NCBI GenBank assembly: GCA_023055355.1
Contig: JALJCS010000029.1
Location: 1,116,001 to 1,180,000, forward strand
From: Agelaius tricolor
Taxonomy: Eukaryota > Chordata > Aves > Passeriformes > Icteridae
Direction: 5' to 3'
Length of the DNA: 64,000 nt
A program made the translations under genes and the position numbers. Below, piece after piece: positions 24,642 through 36,300 of the stretch; the first letter of the stretch is position 1, and each line of letters starts with the position of its first letter. The notes beneath the pieces were generated by a model. The model was not told where the DNA came from and did no database searches. It saw only the letters and a program-made list of their open reading frames with translations.

Positions 24642-27600
24642 ACAAATTATCACCCTGATCCCAGGTTTACACCTTTCTAAATATAGACAAGGAACTTTGC
24701 AGTTGCCTGCTGTGATCTGTATTTTTTATCTCATGCTGATGCACTTCCATCCTTTGCTGGGATAAGGTTTATGAAAACTGGTGGATGTGTTTTTGCCAGT
24801 GTCTGTGTGCATACAAGTGATTCTTTTGAAGGGTTATGTACAGATATATGTTCTAGAAGACAGAACAAATGGAAGGAATCTGGTTGAGTTACTTAAGTTC
24901 TGATCATGCAAGGATTGGAGCACTCTGAATTTTAACTACAGATTAGAGTACTTGCATCACCAGGTCCCTGTAAGGTTGCAGAGGTGTATCTGTGTGTATA
25001 TGTGTTTAAGCATAAATTGATCTAAAGACATAATTATATATACTTATTTTCTCCCCTGTTAGAAGTAAAATAGTAGCTGTGAAAAAGAAAGGGAGATGGA
25101 AGACTTGTGCAATTGATTAGTGAACATTGATTTAACATCTTTGCTAAGCAGCTTTTTTTTTTTGATTGCTTTTTAGCCTTCTCAGTTGACAAAGAATTGG
25201 CAAATGGGCTTGCCATCCAGCTGTATTTTCAGTAAGTATGGAAAAGGTCTTGTTAGACATCTTAACAGAAATGAGGGTGTTATTTATATACCCAGCAAAA
25301 TATTGATGTGTTTAAATATGCTGAGCTATAAGATTTTAGAAAATAGAAAACATGGTCAAAGTTTGCCTTTATTGTTGTCCACTGAGACTGTACCAAGTAG
25401 TACACTGAGGAAGAATTTAGCCAAAAGGAGTTTTGAGGGAAACTATTAAAATACAGGTAAATGAAGATATCTGCTGACCCTAAGAATCTGCATTCATGTG
25501 GCAAAGGATTCATTCTCACACTGCAATGCTTTCTGATAGATATTTTTGTATCATCATTTCCCATTTTAAATTAAGTTCTTAAATCCCAAAGGGGAATTAA
25601 CTACCATCCGTTTGCATTTTAAAGTGAAAACTCAAACCTCAATAGAGTGCTCTACTTAAGACTCCTTTTCTATAACTTAGCCAATGAGCTACATTTTGGT
25701 GGAGATCTTGGGGAGTCAACCAAGTGACTGGGACAAGGCAGGAATGCCTAGAGTTGGAGGAAGCCTAGTAATTTGCTTCCAAAAACACTGAATACACTGA
25801 TATCAGTGTGAAGCTCTCCTTCAAAATGGTGTTTTTCATTATTGTGGGGCAAAGTGTCTTTAATTTTGGGGGAGAAAAGGGATCTTCAAGCCCTGGCAAG
25901 CTTTGAGTGGCGAAAGATGCAGGCTGTTCTCTCTTCCTATGAGGGAAAGTCATGGTAAAATAAAAGGAGCAAGTTCAAATTCAGCCTTTTGCAAGATATG
26001 GGAAAAGACTATTGGAAAGTTGCAGAACAGAGACTTAGTTAAAGATCTCTCAGGAGCTGACTCAACTTCTGTGAAAATGTGATTCAGAAAGAGGCTGTTT
26101 TCCCCCTCAGGCCAAGTGTTTGGGGTGAAAGGTGTAGGCGGCCCTCTCCACCCCCTTGGAGACACTGGGATTCACTTCTACTTACATGTCCTAGTTCTTT
26201 TCAGCTGTGTCCTGCTCTTTGCCTTTATTCAACTGACACTGACTTCAAATACATGTATTTCTGTATTTCTTATCACCAAGAGAACCTATATTCAAACTTC
26301 TTGCTGCTTTGGGAGTTTAAAACCTGCCAAAGCACTGCTGCATCTCACTTCTTGTGGCCCTCCAAAGAACTCTGTTTCAAAGGTTATAAAAACCCTGGAG
26401 CCAATATGAAGCATTTCTCTTGAATGAGTTTGTAAGTCAATAGAGCCCTGGGTGTATTTGGAGCATTGAAATAAAGAACTTGTAGAGCAAGGTCTGCAAA
26501 TATGAATTCCTGTGACTGGGAATTCCTGTATCCTACTGATTTTCCTCCGACTATCAGTGGAAGACCAGGTTGCTGCTCAGAAAAGACCCTACAGCTCCTT
26601 CCCAATGTCGGGTCTGGTAATAGTGCTGGAGGCAAAGCTGCAGGTCCTGTGTCTCCAGGTGTGCATTTCGAGCACCTAAAATCAATATTCATGTGTTGAA
26701 ATAAGAAGGATGACTCGGTGTTTGAGAACTGTGAGGCCCCAATGATTGTAACAGGAAATGTCTTAATATTTGTTTAAATAGAATGATTCAAACTGCAGCC
26801 TTCTGTGCTGATACCAAATTAAAGTAAGGAGGGGATTTTTGAAGCTATTCTGCTTTTAAGTGCAACAGGGAAAAAAAAAAAACACTTAAAGGTACCATGC
26901 AGCTGATGGAAAACTACAGTTCCCAGTAATTTGTATTATCAGACATGATGTGTCTCCTAGACATTTTAAATTCCTTATTGCCTGTTCCTGTGTCATAAAT
27001 TCCTCATACACCTTGTTCTTGCAAACTGAGTAACTGCTCAAACAAGTGATTGGGGGTGAAATAAAAGGTGACTTTGGTGTGCCGTGAAACAGCTTGTTAG
27101 CACAGGCAATTCCATGAGGCCTGATGGAACAGATGCTGAATCAGACCTGATTGCAGAGGGAGGAATCAATTTTTTGCTGTTGAATTACACTTATCTTCAA
27201 AGATGCAAATGATTCCACATTTATTCAGCAGGACAAGTCCTGAGGTTTTTATATTCCATGTTGTTCATTGCTGTGCCATTTGTTATGATGATTTGGCTTT
27301 TAATCTACCAATGAATACTGAATGAAGAATTAAATCATGAATCAGATCTCTTCTGTTACTTGCCAGTAACACAAGCCATTTTTATTTTCAATTTCAGGTT
27401 TCTTTTACAGTAGAGGACAGAAATAAATTATGAGTGAAAAGAAGTTAAAATTATTCTTCTCAAGCAAGTCTCCTGTATCAATGCTTAATCCTTCCATTAT
27501 GTCTGATGTCATTAATCATTCTACTGTAATATTTGACACAATCATTTGTGGGACAAATGAGGATCTAATATAAAAGCTGCAATAATACTGACTTATGTGG

Positions 27601-28607
27601 AACTGCAGCTAATTATAACATATTTGAATTTTCATCTTTCATTAAAGACCTCTGTAAAATGAACAACCTTTCACACTGCTGAAATGACTGAGACAGGAAA
27701 GCAGAGGAGGGGCGAGGGAAGAAACATCCAAGGACAACAGGAGAAATCTCAGCACCGTAATGAGCCAATATCAGTTGTTGATAGATTCTTTTTAATTGTG
27801 GGCTTTTTCTCTTTCAGACGTCTTCTCTACCACAGCTGTGGGACTCAGCTTATTTAGGCTGGAATGGTTTGGTTGCTTTGATTCATGAACGACTGACTCT
27901 GCCATCTTCAGAGGTTAAACATTGCTTCAGTCTTCACAGGTGGACTAGAAGAGATAAAGGAGACAGGATGCCATTGCAGGATGATATGTCTCATCAAGCA
28001 AGAGGATGAGAGTTCACTAAATATTTTCTGCAAAGCAGCCTCTCCTTCCTCTCTCCCCACCGCGTCTTCTCTGCGCCTTTACTTGTAGACCTCTAGAACC
28101 TCAATTTTTTGAGTTCTCTCTTGAAGTGTCACGTTCAATGTTTGGGTTCAGTTCCTTGGAGAAACATCAGGCATTGCTCTGCCTTGAGATCCTGCCAGTG
28201 CTCAAAGCCTCGGATCCATCTGTAGAGAGAAAATGAGCAGCATAAATTCCCAGTTTGTATATTAGCTAAAAAGGTGGCTAGTGTCTGCTATTTTTGTTTT
28301 TGGGATCCTCAGTCTGAATGTGGGCTCATTACTCTATTGAATTATATATCAGAAGTAATTTCTTTTCCTGGAAGTGAATCCTACATACGTGCAAATCTAT
28401 TCCAAAACGGATTCCTCCTGTCTCTCAGATGTTGCTTTTGCCTTGGATAGTTTTCAGAAAAACAAATTGTCCGATTAAGTTCACCAATGGTTTTGCCCCC
28501 CATCTAGAAATGACAGGAGATCATAGATTTAGCACATTTTCTGGATGCTGAGATTCATATGCAGAGTGTTGAAGGAGCAGCAGCTTTCCTTAGCAGCCAC
28601 TCTCTTG

Positions 28608-28648
28608 TGCTGCCCTTAAGCATCCTGGATTAATGCTTAAGGGCAGCA
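28608..28648. repeat. Perfect 16-bp inverted repeat, 9-nt loop
   Basis: Arm 28608-28623 (TGCTGCCCTTAAGCAT) is exactly complementary to 28633-28648. No flanking transposon features were recognised. Confidence 0.85.
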
Positions 28649-30398
28649 TTTTTCATTTTCCAATGCAATTGAACCTTTCTGTGCTGGTGCTTCAGCAAAG
28701 CTGTAATATCTCCAAACCTAACAGAAGGGTTATTTTGAAGTTTTCAGTTACAGGAGTATTAATGCCAGGCTTGTTTCCTCAACAGTCTGTTATATGCTGT
28801 AGGCAAGGACTGTGCTGTTTGAGGTGAATACAGCACACACTGCTGTGCAGATCTGCCCACTTCAGATATGTCAGTGGAAGCCAGATGAATGACACTGTTT
28901 CAGGCATGGACCAGAGCAGTGGGAAAATGGCTAGCAAGAGTTAAGGGTTTATTGGTATAATGAAGGGTAGATTTTCTCCCTTCCTTGCCAATCCCTTTTA
29001 AAGAAGTCTCTGAGCAGAAACAAAGGCTTACTGTCCACCACCATTTACTGTGTAACTTCTTTTCACAGATTTCTGTGCTGGTTTTCTCACGTCTGCAGTT
29101 TTTCCATTTATCCCTGTTTTTATGGTATGACCCCACTTGCTATGCATCTGTTCTTAGTTATTCTCCATCCTTTCACTCTTCTAAACCTCACTGTATTCCT
29201 CTAGAAATCACCTTTTTGTTTTTAAGCTCCTGTCTGCCTCTCAATGTTTCTGCATTTTTTGTTACCATCTTTCTATGGAGCATCTTTGTTCTCACTGTAT
29301 ATCTTAAGCCCAGTTTCTTCAGCAGTTTCCTTCATCTCACTGCTGCTGGACTTCCTACATCTTGTCCCCACTGTGTCATTTTGAGTCACAAATGGAAGGC
29401 TGAGCTGCAAGGCTGCAAGAACCCTGGACTTCCATACAGAAGTGCTGTAGCCAAATACAGATGTCCAATCCCAGACGAGGCTGGCAACCTTCTAATGTTA
29501 TTTTTGAGTCTGGAGAAAATTTATGTCCCACAGGCACTTAAATAGCTGGATGTTGGATCAAGTTTGAGTTGGCTAGTAACAGTTTTGCATTGCTTTCTGC
29601 CCGTTACACAGCCTTGATGATAGGTAGAGGTCTTGCCTGAAGGGCAGGATGGCTCCAGATGAGTTGGGGCAGTTAGGTGGGCATCATTTGTGCACTATAT
29701 TTTTCCTAGAAGCACTGCTTAGTATTTCTTATATTGCTGAATTGTATTCAGCGGTAGTACAATTGGAGTATGATTATGATACCCCAGTAATAAGCAATAG
29801 GGAGTTCTTTACTTAATCCCACCACATTCTTAAGTTGTTTCTAACTTCAGTTTGCATTCTACCTCCTAAAATGCAGATTGACTCAATTCTACCTCTGCAA
29901 GCTCTACCTTGCACATACCTGTCACACAGAACTAGTACGAATGATGCGATCCCCCTTTTAAATCTTCAATCAAATTTAGCTGTATAGGATTACAATTCAC
30001 TGGTTAGACTAATATTACACTTTAATTTCAGGAATTCAAGAGAATGGTGGGAATCTTCAAAGATTTCCTCACTTCTCCTGAACTCATTCTCCAGGTACTG
30101 AAAGGATCTCAATTCGTAAGTTTTGTAAAGTTGCTGCTTTAATGAGAGAATTTAATGGTACCAGGTGCATTCCTTGATGACTTCTGTTTGCTCTTTTTAT
30201 CATGAATTTAACATTACTCTTTCAGAGCACATTTTTGCAATCACAAATATGCTCTTTTTGTTTACACAATCATGGTCTTGCAAGTGAAAAGGGGCAGAGA
30301 TGATCACTTGAAACATTTCTTACAGAATAAACATTGGCAGCCAAAGGTGAGGATGAGATTCTCAGTGCTTCATTAGCCCAGATGTCCTGGAAAAGGCA

Positions 30399-31187
30399 CT
30401 AAGAGCTCCAGAACTTGGGTAAAACAGGATTCTTGGAAGTAAATGTAAGCTGTCGCCTACCTAACAGGTTTAACAGCAGCAGAGGTGTCTTAGGGAATGC
30501 TGCAGCCTTGGAGCATTGATTCAAATTGGTGCTGTTGTCACAGGCAACAGACAAGTACCAGTGCTCATGTGAAACAGACCTCTGCACTGAATTAAACACG
30601 GCCATCATGTCACTATGCCTGCAGTGACCTGTGTGGACAGGTGGCTGAAAAAAGCCATCTCCAAATCCTTTCCATGCTAAAAGCCTTTGTGTTTTTTCCA
30701 ACTGATGGAATTCCATTTGCATCTCGCTGGAGGCTCTTATCTCAATCTCTCTCCCTGCCATCCTGCAGTCATATGAATTTAGTTGCATGTAGAGCTCCTG
30801 ATCATCACCAAGGAATGACCAAGGTCTTGGAGATAAAACCTTTTTTTCTGGGGACTTTTTGTCCTGGTAGGACTGATCTCTCTGTATGAAAGGAAATGTG
30901 TTATTCTTCAAACTTTCATTTCTCACTTGCTTTTTAGGCAGTGAACTGAGCACTGATGGCCTTGGCTCTTGAAGAGGAATATCCTGTGTTGCAGCCTCAC
31001 CGCAGGACTTCAGCTCTAACACCCTGGTGTATCTACAGTTCAGGACTAGGAGCAGGTGAGGATGCAGGTAAGTTTGTACCTCATACTTATCAGAGAGACT
31101 TCTCCAAGAGTCACCAGATTTAAAGTTTTTCAGAAAAACAAGGATCACACTGTTGGAGTCAGTGCTGTGAACATAAATTCTCACCAA
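30399..31187 (-). other. Unassigned 262-codon open reading frame
   Basis: Open from a TTG at 31187 to the stop at 30399; the first true ATG is further in. The product is hydrophilic in its middle and shows no domain, signal peptide or membrane segment that I recognise. No clear acceptor-donor pair defines it as an exon, although TTAG|GTAGGC near its 3' end and TTTCCTTTCATACAG within it resemble splice sites. A perfect plus-strand donor (GCAG|GTAAGT at 31067) lies antisense to it. It may be a chance ORF, a degraded coding relic or a lineage-specific exon. I do not assign a function. Confidence 0.2.
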
Positions 31188-31825
31188 GCACTATGTAAAT
31201 ATTAAAAGTAAATAATTTTATATAGCACTTTAAATACTATATAAATTCAACCTTGAATGAAAGTCCCATCCCAAAGATTTATAAAGAACTTGTACATTTT
31301 AGACTGGGGAAAAAAACCATCCCTCCTTTTTAAGTAAAGGGAAAAGCCTAACTCAGAATTGTCTTGTTATTTACTTCTGTATTCATATTGCACATTAAAA
31401 TACTTACATAAAATGTATCAGTTTTCAAAAGCAACTTGTTACTCTGTTTTTCAACTGAACTTGGCCAGACTAAAAGGAAAATTATATATGCCAGAGGACT
31501 GCAGTAAAAGAGATTTAAGGGTTTTCAAATAGTGTAAGAAAGAGACTGTAGTAAGTGACCAGTGGAACAGTCAGCAATTTTAATTAAAACAGGACTGCTT
31601 ATTGATCTGTCATACAGATTTACCCCATCTGCAACATTTCAGCAATGTTCCTATTTCAGAAAACAGCACTTGTAAGAGCCAGTAAAGAATATGGAAGTTA
31701 AGAATGGAAATGTTTTGTAACTGGGACATTCTGTGCGAAGATCTTTTTCCATCCCATTTAAGCACCTTGCATATCTTCACACAAAAATGAAAGCAAATAT
31801 ATGGAATCTATACGATAGTCTATCC

Positions 31826-31912
31826 TCGTCTAGTGGAAGGTGTCCCTGCCCATGGCAGGGGCCAGGAACGAGATGAGCTTTTCCAACCCAAACCATTCTG
31901 TGATTCCATGAT
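31826..31912 (+). repeat. Short CR1 3' end fragment
   Basis: CTAGTGGAAGGTGTCCCTG, then CCCATGGCAGGGG, then TTCCAACCCAAACCATTCTG and a terminal TGATTCCATGAT. Confidence 0.85.
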
Positions 31913-32819
31913 ACTGCTTTTCTAACTTAATGCCAATGGGTTGACTGCACATCAGTGTGAAAAAAAATCCATCAAGTCTAAAATATATTGGTATTTTTAA
32001 AGATCTCATGTTCTTGAAACAAGTGGGATCTTTAGCGGTTGCATCTTCAATGTGGTCATTTGTCATCCCTGAGCTGACTGACCCACATTTCCATTGGGAA
32101 AACCAAGGAAAGTACTAAAAAGAGGCTAATAAATGCTCTGCACACATATGGAAGGTCTGTGGTATCAGCAACTACACTTGGTAGATCTGCTTTTTTCCTG
32201 AAGGTTTTGCTTATTTGAAAATTCTAATTATTTTAAATTTGCATTTTTAAAGTAACATGGTGAAATTAAAATACCCTTGATGCAATTTGGCACAAAAACC
32301 TGGTTTTAAAGCCAGAAATATGTCCTGAAATAGCAGCACTAGCAGTGGCAGAACATCTGCACTGGAAGAAACTGCTGCTGTGCTCTGATTCAAAAGAAAC
32401 ACAAACTGAAGGTGGTGATGGTGATGTGTCTGTTTTTTACTTAAACACATGCATGTTATTTAAAGTTTATGGAGAGCTGTGCTGTGTTTACTGAGCAGCT
32501 TGTGTAGCAACACATGTGATGTCTTCCAGGTAGTGTCTGGTGAGCACCTGGTGTTGGCAGCAGGATGAAGCCATCAAGATTATCGTTCTTATCGTTCAAC
32601 AGCTGTATTTTAAGAAAAAAAAATAAAGAAGGACCTATGTATTGAGTTTTATTATGAAACCCAAATGGCTGGGAACTTGATGCTTGCACATGGGTCGAGA
32701 GCTTTGAGAAATTGGGGATAGATGTAGAGACGGTTTTTTGAGTGGGAAACATCATTGTTTTATTTTTAGATGAGGAAAACGCCTCATTAGGCTTTTATTA
32801 CCCCAGAATGTTCCTGCTC

Positions 32820-33340
32820 ACCGCAGTGGTGAGGTGAAGCGTTTAGCGTACAAATGGCCATACAAGCCACGGCCTTTTCCGGTGCTCGCTATACGGAGTT
32901 TTTCCTCGGGCCTGGCTTCTGTAGCAGCCTGATGTAGCAAGGCCCGACCACGCCACACCCAACCCTGACTGTCCCCCCACGGTTCCCGTCAGCCCCGGCA
33001 GCCATTTTCCGCCGGGGGGCAGCTCCACCCGCCGTGCCCCTCGTCCCATTGGCTGCTAGCGTTGCGGAGGTGAGGCTAGCTGCCGCCTCTCGATTGGCGC
33101 GTGCGGCTGTCACTCTAGGCGGAGGCGTGGCCTGGCGAGGCGGGTCCCCGCAGGGGCGCTGCGGCCGCAGTTGCGCTCGGGCGGCGGCGGGTGATGGCGG
33201 CGGCGATGGGCTCCGCGATGTTGCCCCTCCTGGCGCTTCTCGGGCCCGCGGCCGCGCTCGCCGGATACATCGAGGTGTGTGAGGGGTGCGGGGGAGGGCT
33301 CCCCCGGGGTACCCGACGCATAGGCGGGAGGTAATCGGGA
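32820..33340 (+). promoter_or_regulatory. APLP2: APLP2 CpG-island promoter and 5' UTR
   Basis: A sharp rise in GC and CpG around exon 1. Two inverted CCAAT boxes (ATTGG at 33048-33052 and 33093-33097) lie 45 bp apart. They are followed by GC boxes such as GGAGGCGTGGCC and the GC-rich leader. No TATA box. The start of transcription is inferred at about 33130-33190. A degenerate CTCF-like match (CGCCGGGGGGCAGC) sits near 33010. Confidence 0.8.
33194..33274 (+). CDS. APLP2: APLP2 exon 1, signal peptide
   Basis: 27 codons from ATG at 33194, with an Ala/Leu-rich signal peptide ending AAALAGYIE; cleavage is likely after ALA. Donor GAG|GTGTGT, phase 0. Further in-frame ATGs occur at codons 5 and 9. 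The start region GATGGCGGC also resembles a YY1 motif. Confidence 0.93.
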
Positions 33341-36300
33341 TTCGGGGTGTCTCGGCTGGTGTGGAGCCGCCTGGAGATTGTCCAGCGTCTTTGAGACCTT
33401 CCCGGGGTGGTGAGTTCGTATTATACCGGTGTTTTCGCGAAAGCCGTATCCCTCAGGCCGCTCATCTGGACGGGAAGCTCCGTCTCACCGGGATGCTTGG
33501 GGCTGTTTTTTTGGGGACGTGACCTCGGCATTCTTGGCACGGGAACAGGAGCGGCCAGCTTCAGATGGGTCCAGAAGCATTGAAGACTGTTAGAAGGCTA
33601 TTCCCTAGAGAAGAATCTCGATTGAACGAATCCATTTGGTTGATGATGGATCCAAAATAAATCTTTGCGTTGGAACTGGTACCTCGGCATTCGGGGAAGA
33701 TGCTTCAGCCAAGTGTAAAGGCTATGCATTTCAAATAGAAATGGCTTAGATGCCCATAGGAGTCTGTGTTTGTATGTGTGTGTATACATAAATACACACG
33801 TGCGCACACATAAACGAGTATATATTACTTTTGTATGTACGAAACGCGTATTGTATTTGCATATATGAAAATAACTGGACAGAGGAAATTCCAGCTTTTT
33901 CCTAAATCTAAAAGCTCAGTGTAATCTAGCTCTCCAGACAACAAGATGAGTAGGAGAAAATCTTGTGAGTTTAAAAACTTGTTACTATAACTTGTCTTAT
34001 TAGAGGGAAGGAGCAAAACAAGGATCTAAGTATGTGCTGAGTTTGAGAAATGGCACGTAAACAGAGTTTAATAATCTACGCCTGAATGTTGTTTGGAAAT
34101 GCAAAACAGCTGCATCAGTCTTGTGGAGGTTCTGGGTTATTTAGGGCTGGATAAAGAAAAGGCTGGTGGCTGTTTGTTAATGGCTTGATTTGAGAGTTTA
34201 CAGTAAATTTTAGCAAGCTTGGTTAAGCAGAATATCTACCTTAGGGTGATGCAAAAATCTATTGCTCTAAGCTGGTGGCAATTCCTAACTGGCAGTGAAC
34301 TTGGATATTTTTAATATATGTTGTATGAAATTGGTCTGGTCCGTGATTTCTGCTTGTTTGGTTGCTATTGAGGAATACTATTCCACATACTTCGTACCAA
34401 TCTTTCTGTTAAATTTCTGTAAATCAATGGGACATGGTTGATAACTATTTGTGGAACAACTCGTGGGGAGGTTATCTTGCAGGAAGGATGGTGGAGCTGC
34501 TCTGAGGGCATGGAGCTAATGCCCAGATCAGGTTCCTTGGCATTGCCTTGGTGGCAGGGGACTGTCTGATGCTACATCCAATCTCTTGCACCTGTTTGGC
34601 AACTCCTCCAGCTGTAGGTCACTTCCTCTCTTACATCCGAGACAAATTTGGCTGCTATGCATATCCCTTCTGGAATCTGCTGCTTAGGAACATGTGCCAT
34701 GAAAAATCTGCTTGGAAAACAAATCTAGCTGTCACTTTATTCCGAGGCCTGGTGGTGTCTGTGTGATGAAACAGATCCCAAGTTTTGCCCGTCCCAGGAC
34801 TGGCAGAGAGGGAGAGTGGCTGTGTCACGTGTTGACACGCCAGGAGGGGCCAGCGGCCCCAGAGAGGGGGTCTCACTGACCTTTTAGAGAAGGATTAAAA
34901 TGAAAATCTTCCTGCAATTCAATTTGCTTCCTCTGAAGGCATGATAGCCGCCTTCGTCTGCTGGCATAAAATGTCAACTGTGGCATTTTAATCCTTATTT
35001 TTGCTGCATTCTTTCCCATTGTCTTGTCGGTGGGGGACTGCAGCTCTCAAGTCTTTATTGCTGTCAGATTTGCTCAAGAACCACTCTTGATGCAGAGAGA
35101 GTGGAGATTTACTTCCTACTTTAGGAAGTAAATGGTTTTGTTCTGGGTTTACACTGAGGTCATTACTGGATTTTACCAGCTAATGTGATGAAAAATATGC
35201 AAGCAATTGGTTTTTTTAAATAATCAAGATGTCATTTGAAAGTTATGGAGAACATGTAACAATGTCTGCAGTTATTAGTTCAGCTAGATTGGCATGGTCC
35301 CATTAGGTGGATTTTCTGTCTCTTGATTATCTTAGCTCCCATTCCCTGTCCCTGGAACACCCAGTAATCTTCTTATGAACTACAATCTGTTTTTCTTTCT
35401 GTGCAGGACAGAGCAAGGGGAGTGGCAGTTTATTTTTTTCTCTTAAATTATTGTATCTGAACTCTTGACTAGGGCGTTCCCAAGGGTTGGTGCTGGTGAC
35501 AGTCGTTCTCCCTTTCAGATCACAGTGTGGGGATGGCTGATAACCTCTGACAGTCTCTCTTCCAAATGAATATGAATAGAAGAGTTTAGAGAAATCATGG
35601 ATCCCAGCAATTAATGTGTTTCTTTCCATAGCCGTATGTGTCTAAATTTTGCTTGTTTTGATTGTGAAGTCCCCAAGAAATTCAAACAGGACACTGATGC
35701 CAACTGGAAAAAGAAAATAAATCTATGCTAATTAGATCTGTATTCCAATGATAAACTACTTCTGCTGTGCCCTCAAGACCTTTGAAGGTGCAAAGATTTT
35801 TTTTATTACTTGACCTTTTTGTGTAATCAAATTGAAGGCAATGCAGACTTGATACGGCTTTATTTTTAATAATGTTTGATATTTTTCCAAAGCTCTCTTG
35901 TATGCTCGCATCTCTTACTGCCTGCTCAAGTCACCAGGATTTGGGGGAGAGGGGAAAAAAAGGGTGTGTTTTGCAGCAGAATTTCATGCTATTATTTTTG
36001 TCTCGTATTGCTTAAATTCTCCCTGACAAAAATATCAGCCTTGTGCCATTTCTGCAGACCTTGGGGACTTCTAATTGCCTGCGGCATCGAACAAAGAACT
36101 CCACCTAGGGAAATTTCCACTTCGGTGTTTGAGTTCTGAGCAGAAACAGCTCAGGAAAATTCCAGTCTTGAGCCTGTGGCCTTTAGTTTGCTCTCAGTTC
36201 CTAAAACTTTGCTTCCTGGTGTTAGGAAATACAGCTTCCTATGAAGGTGATAATATGCAATGCTTCTTCTAAGCTTCAGTAAAAGCTCCTCTGAAACAAA

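Larger units (their letters stand above)
15960..32820. other. Intergenic region between PRDM10 and APLP2
   Basis: About 17 kb with no recognised conserved gene. It contains CR1 3' ends, AAC and TTCTA simple repeats, a 16-bp hairpin at 28608-28648, the long unexplained ORF at 30399-31187, and many short ORFs consistent with chance. A plus-strand non-coding transcript diverging from the PRDM10 island is possible but no exon chain could be established. Confidence 0.65.

Noticed and set aside
28985..29545. 186-codon plus-strand ORF with hydrophobic stretches
   Set aside because: It starts at a TTG in T-rich intergenic DNA. The hydrophobic residues follow from pyrimidine richness, and no family or splice context was seen.
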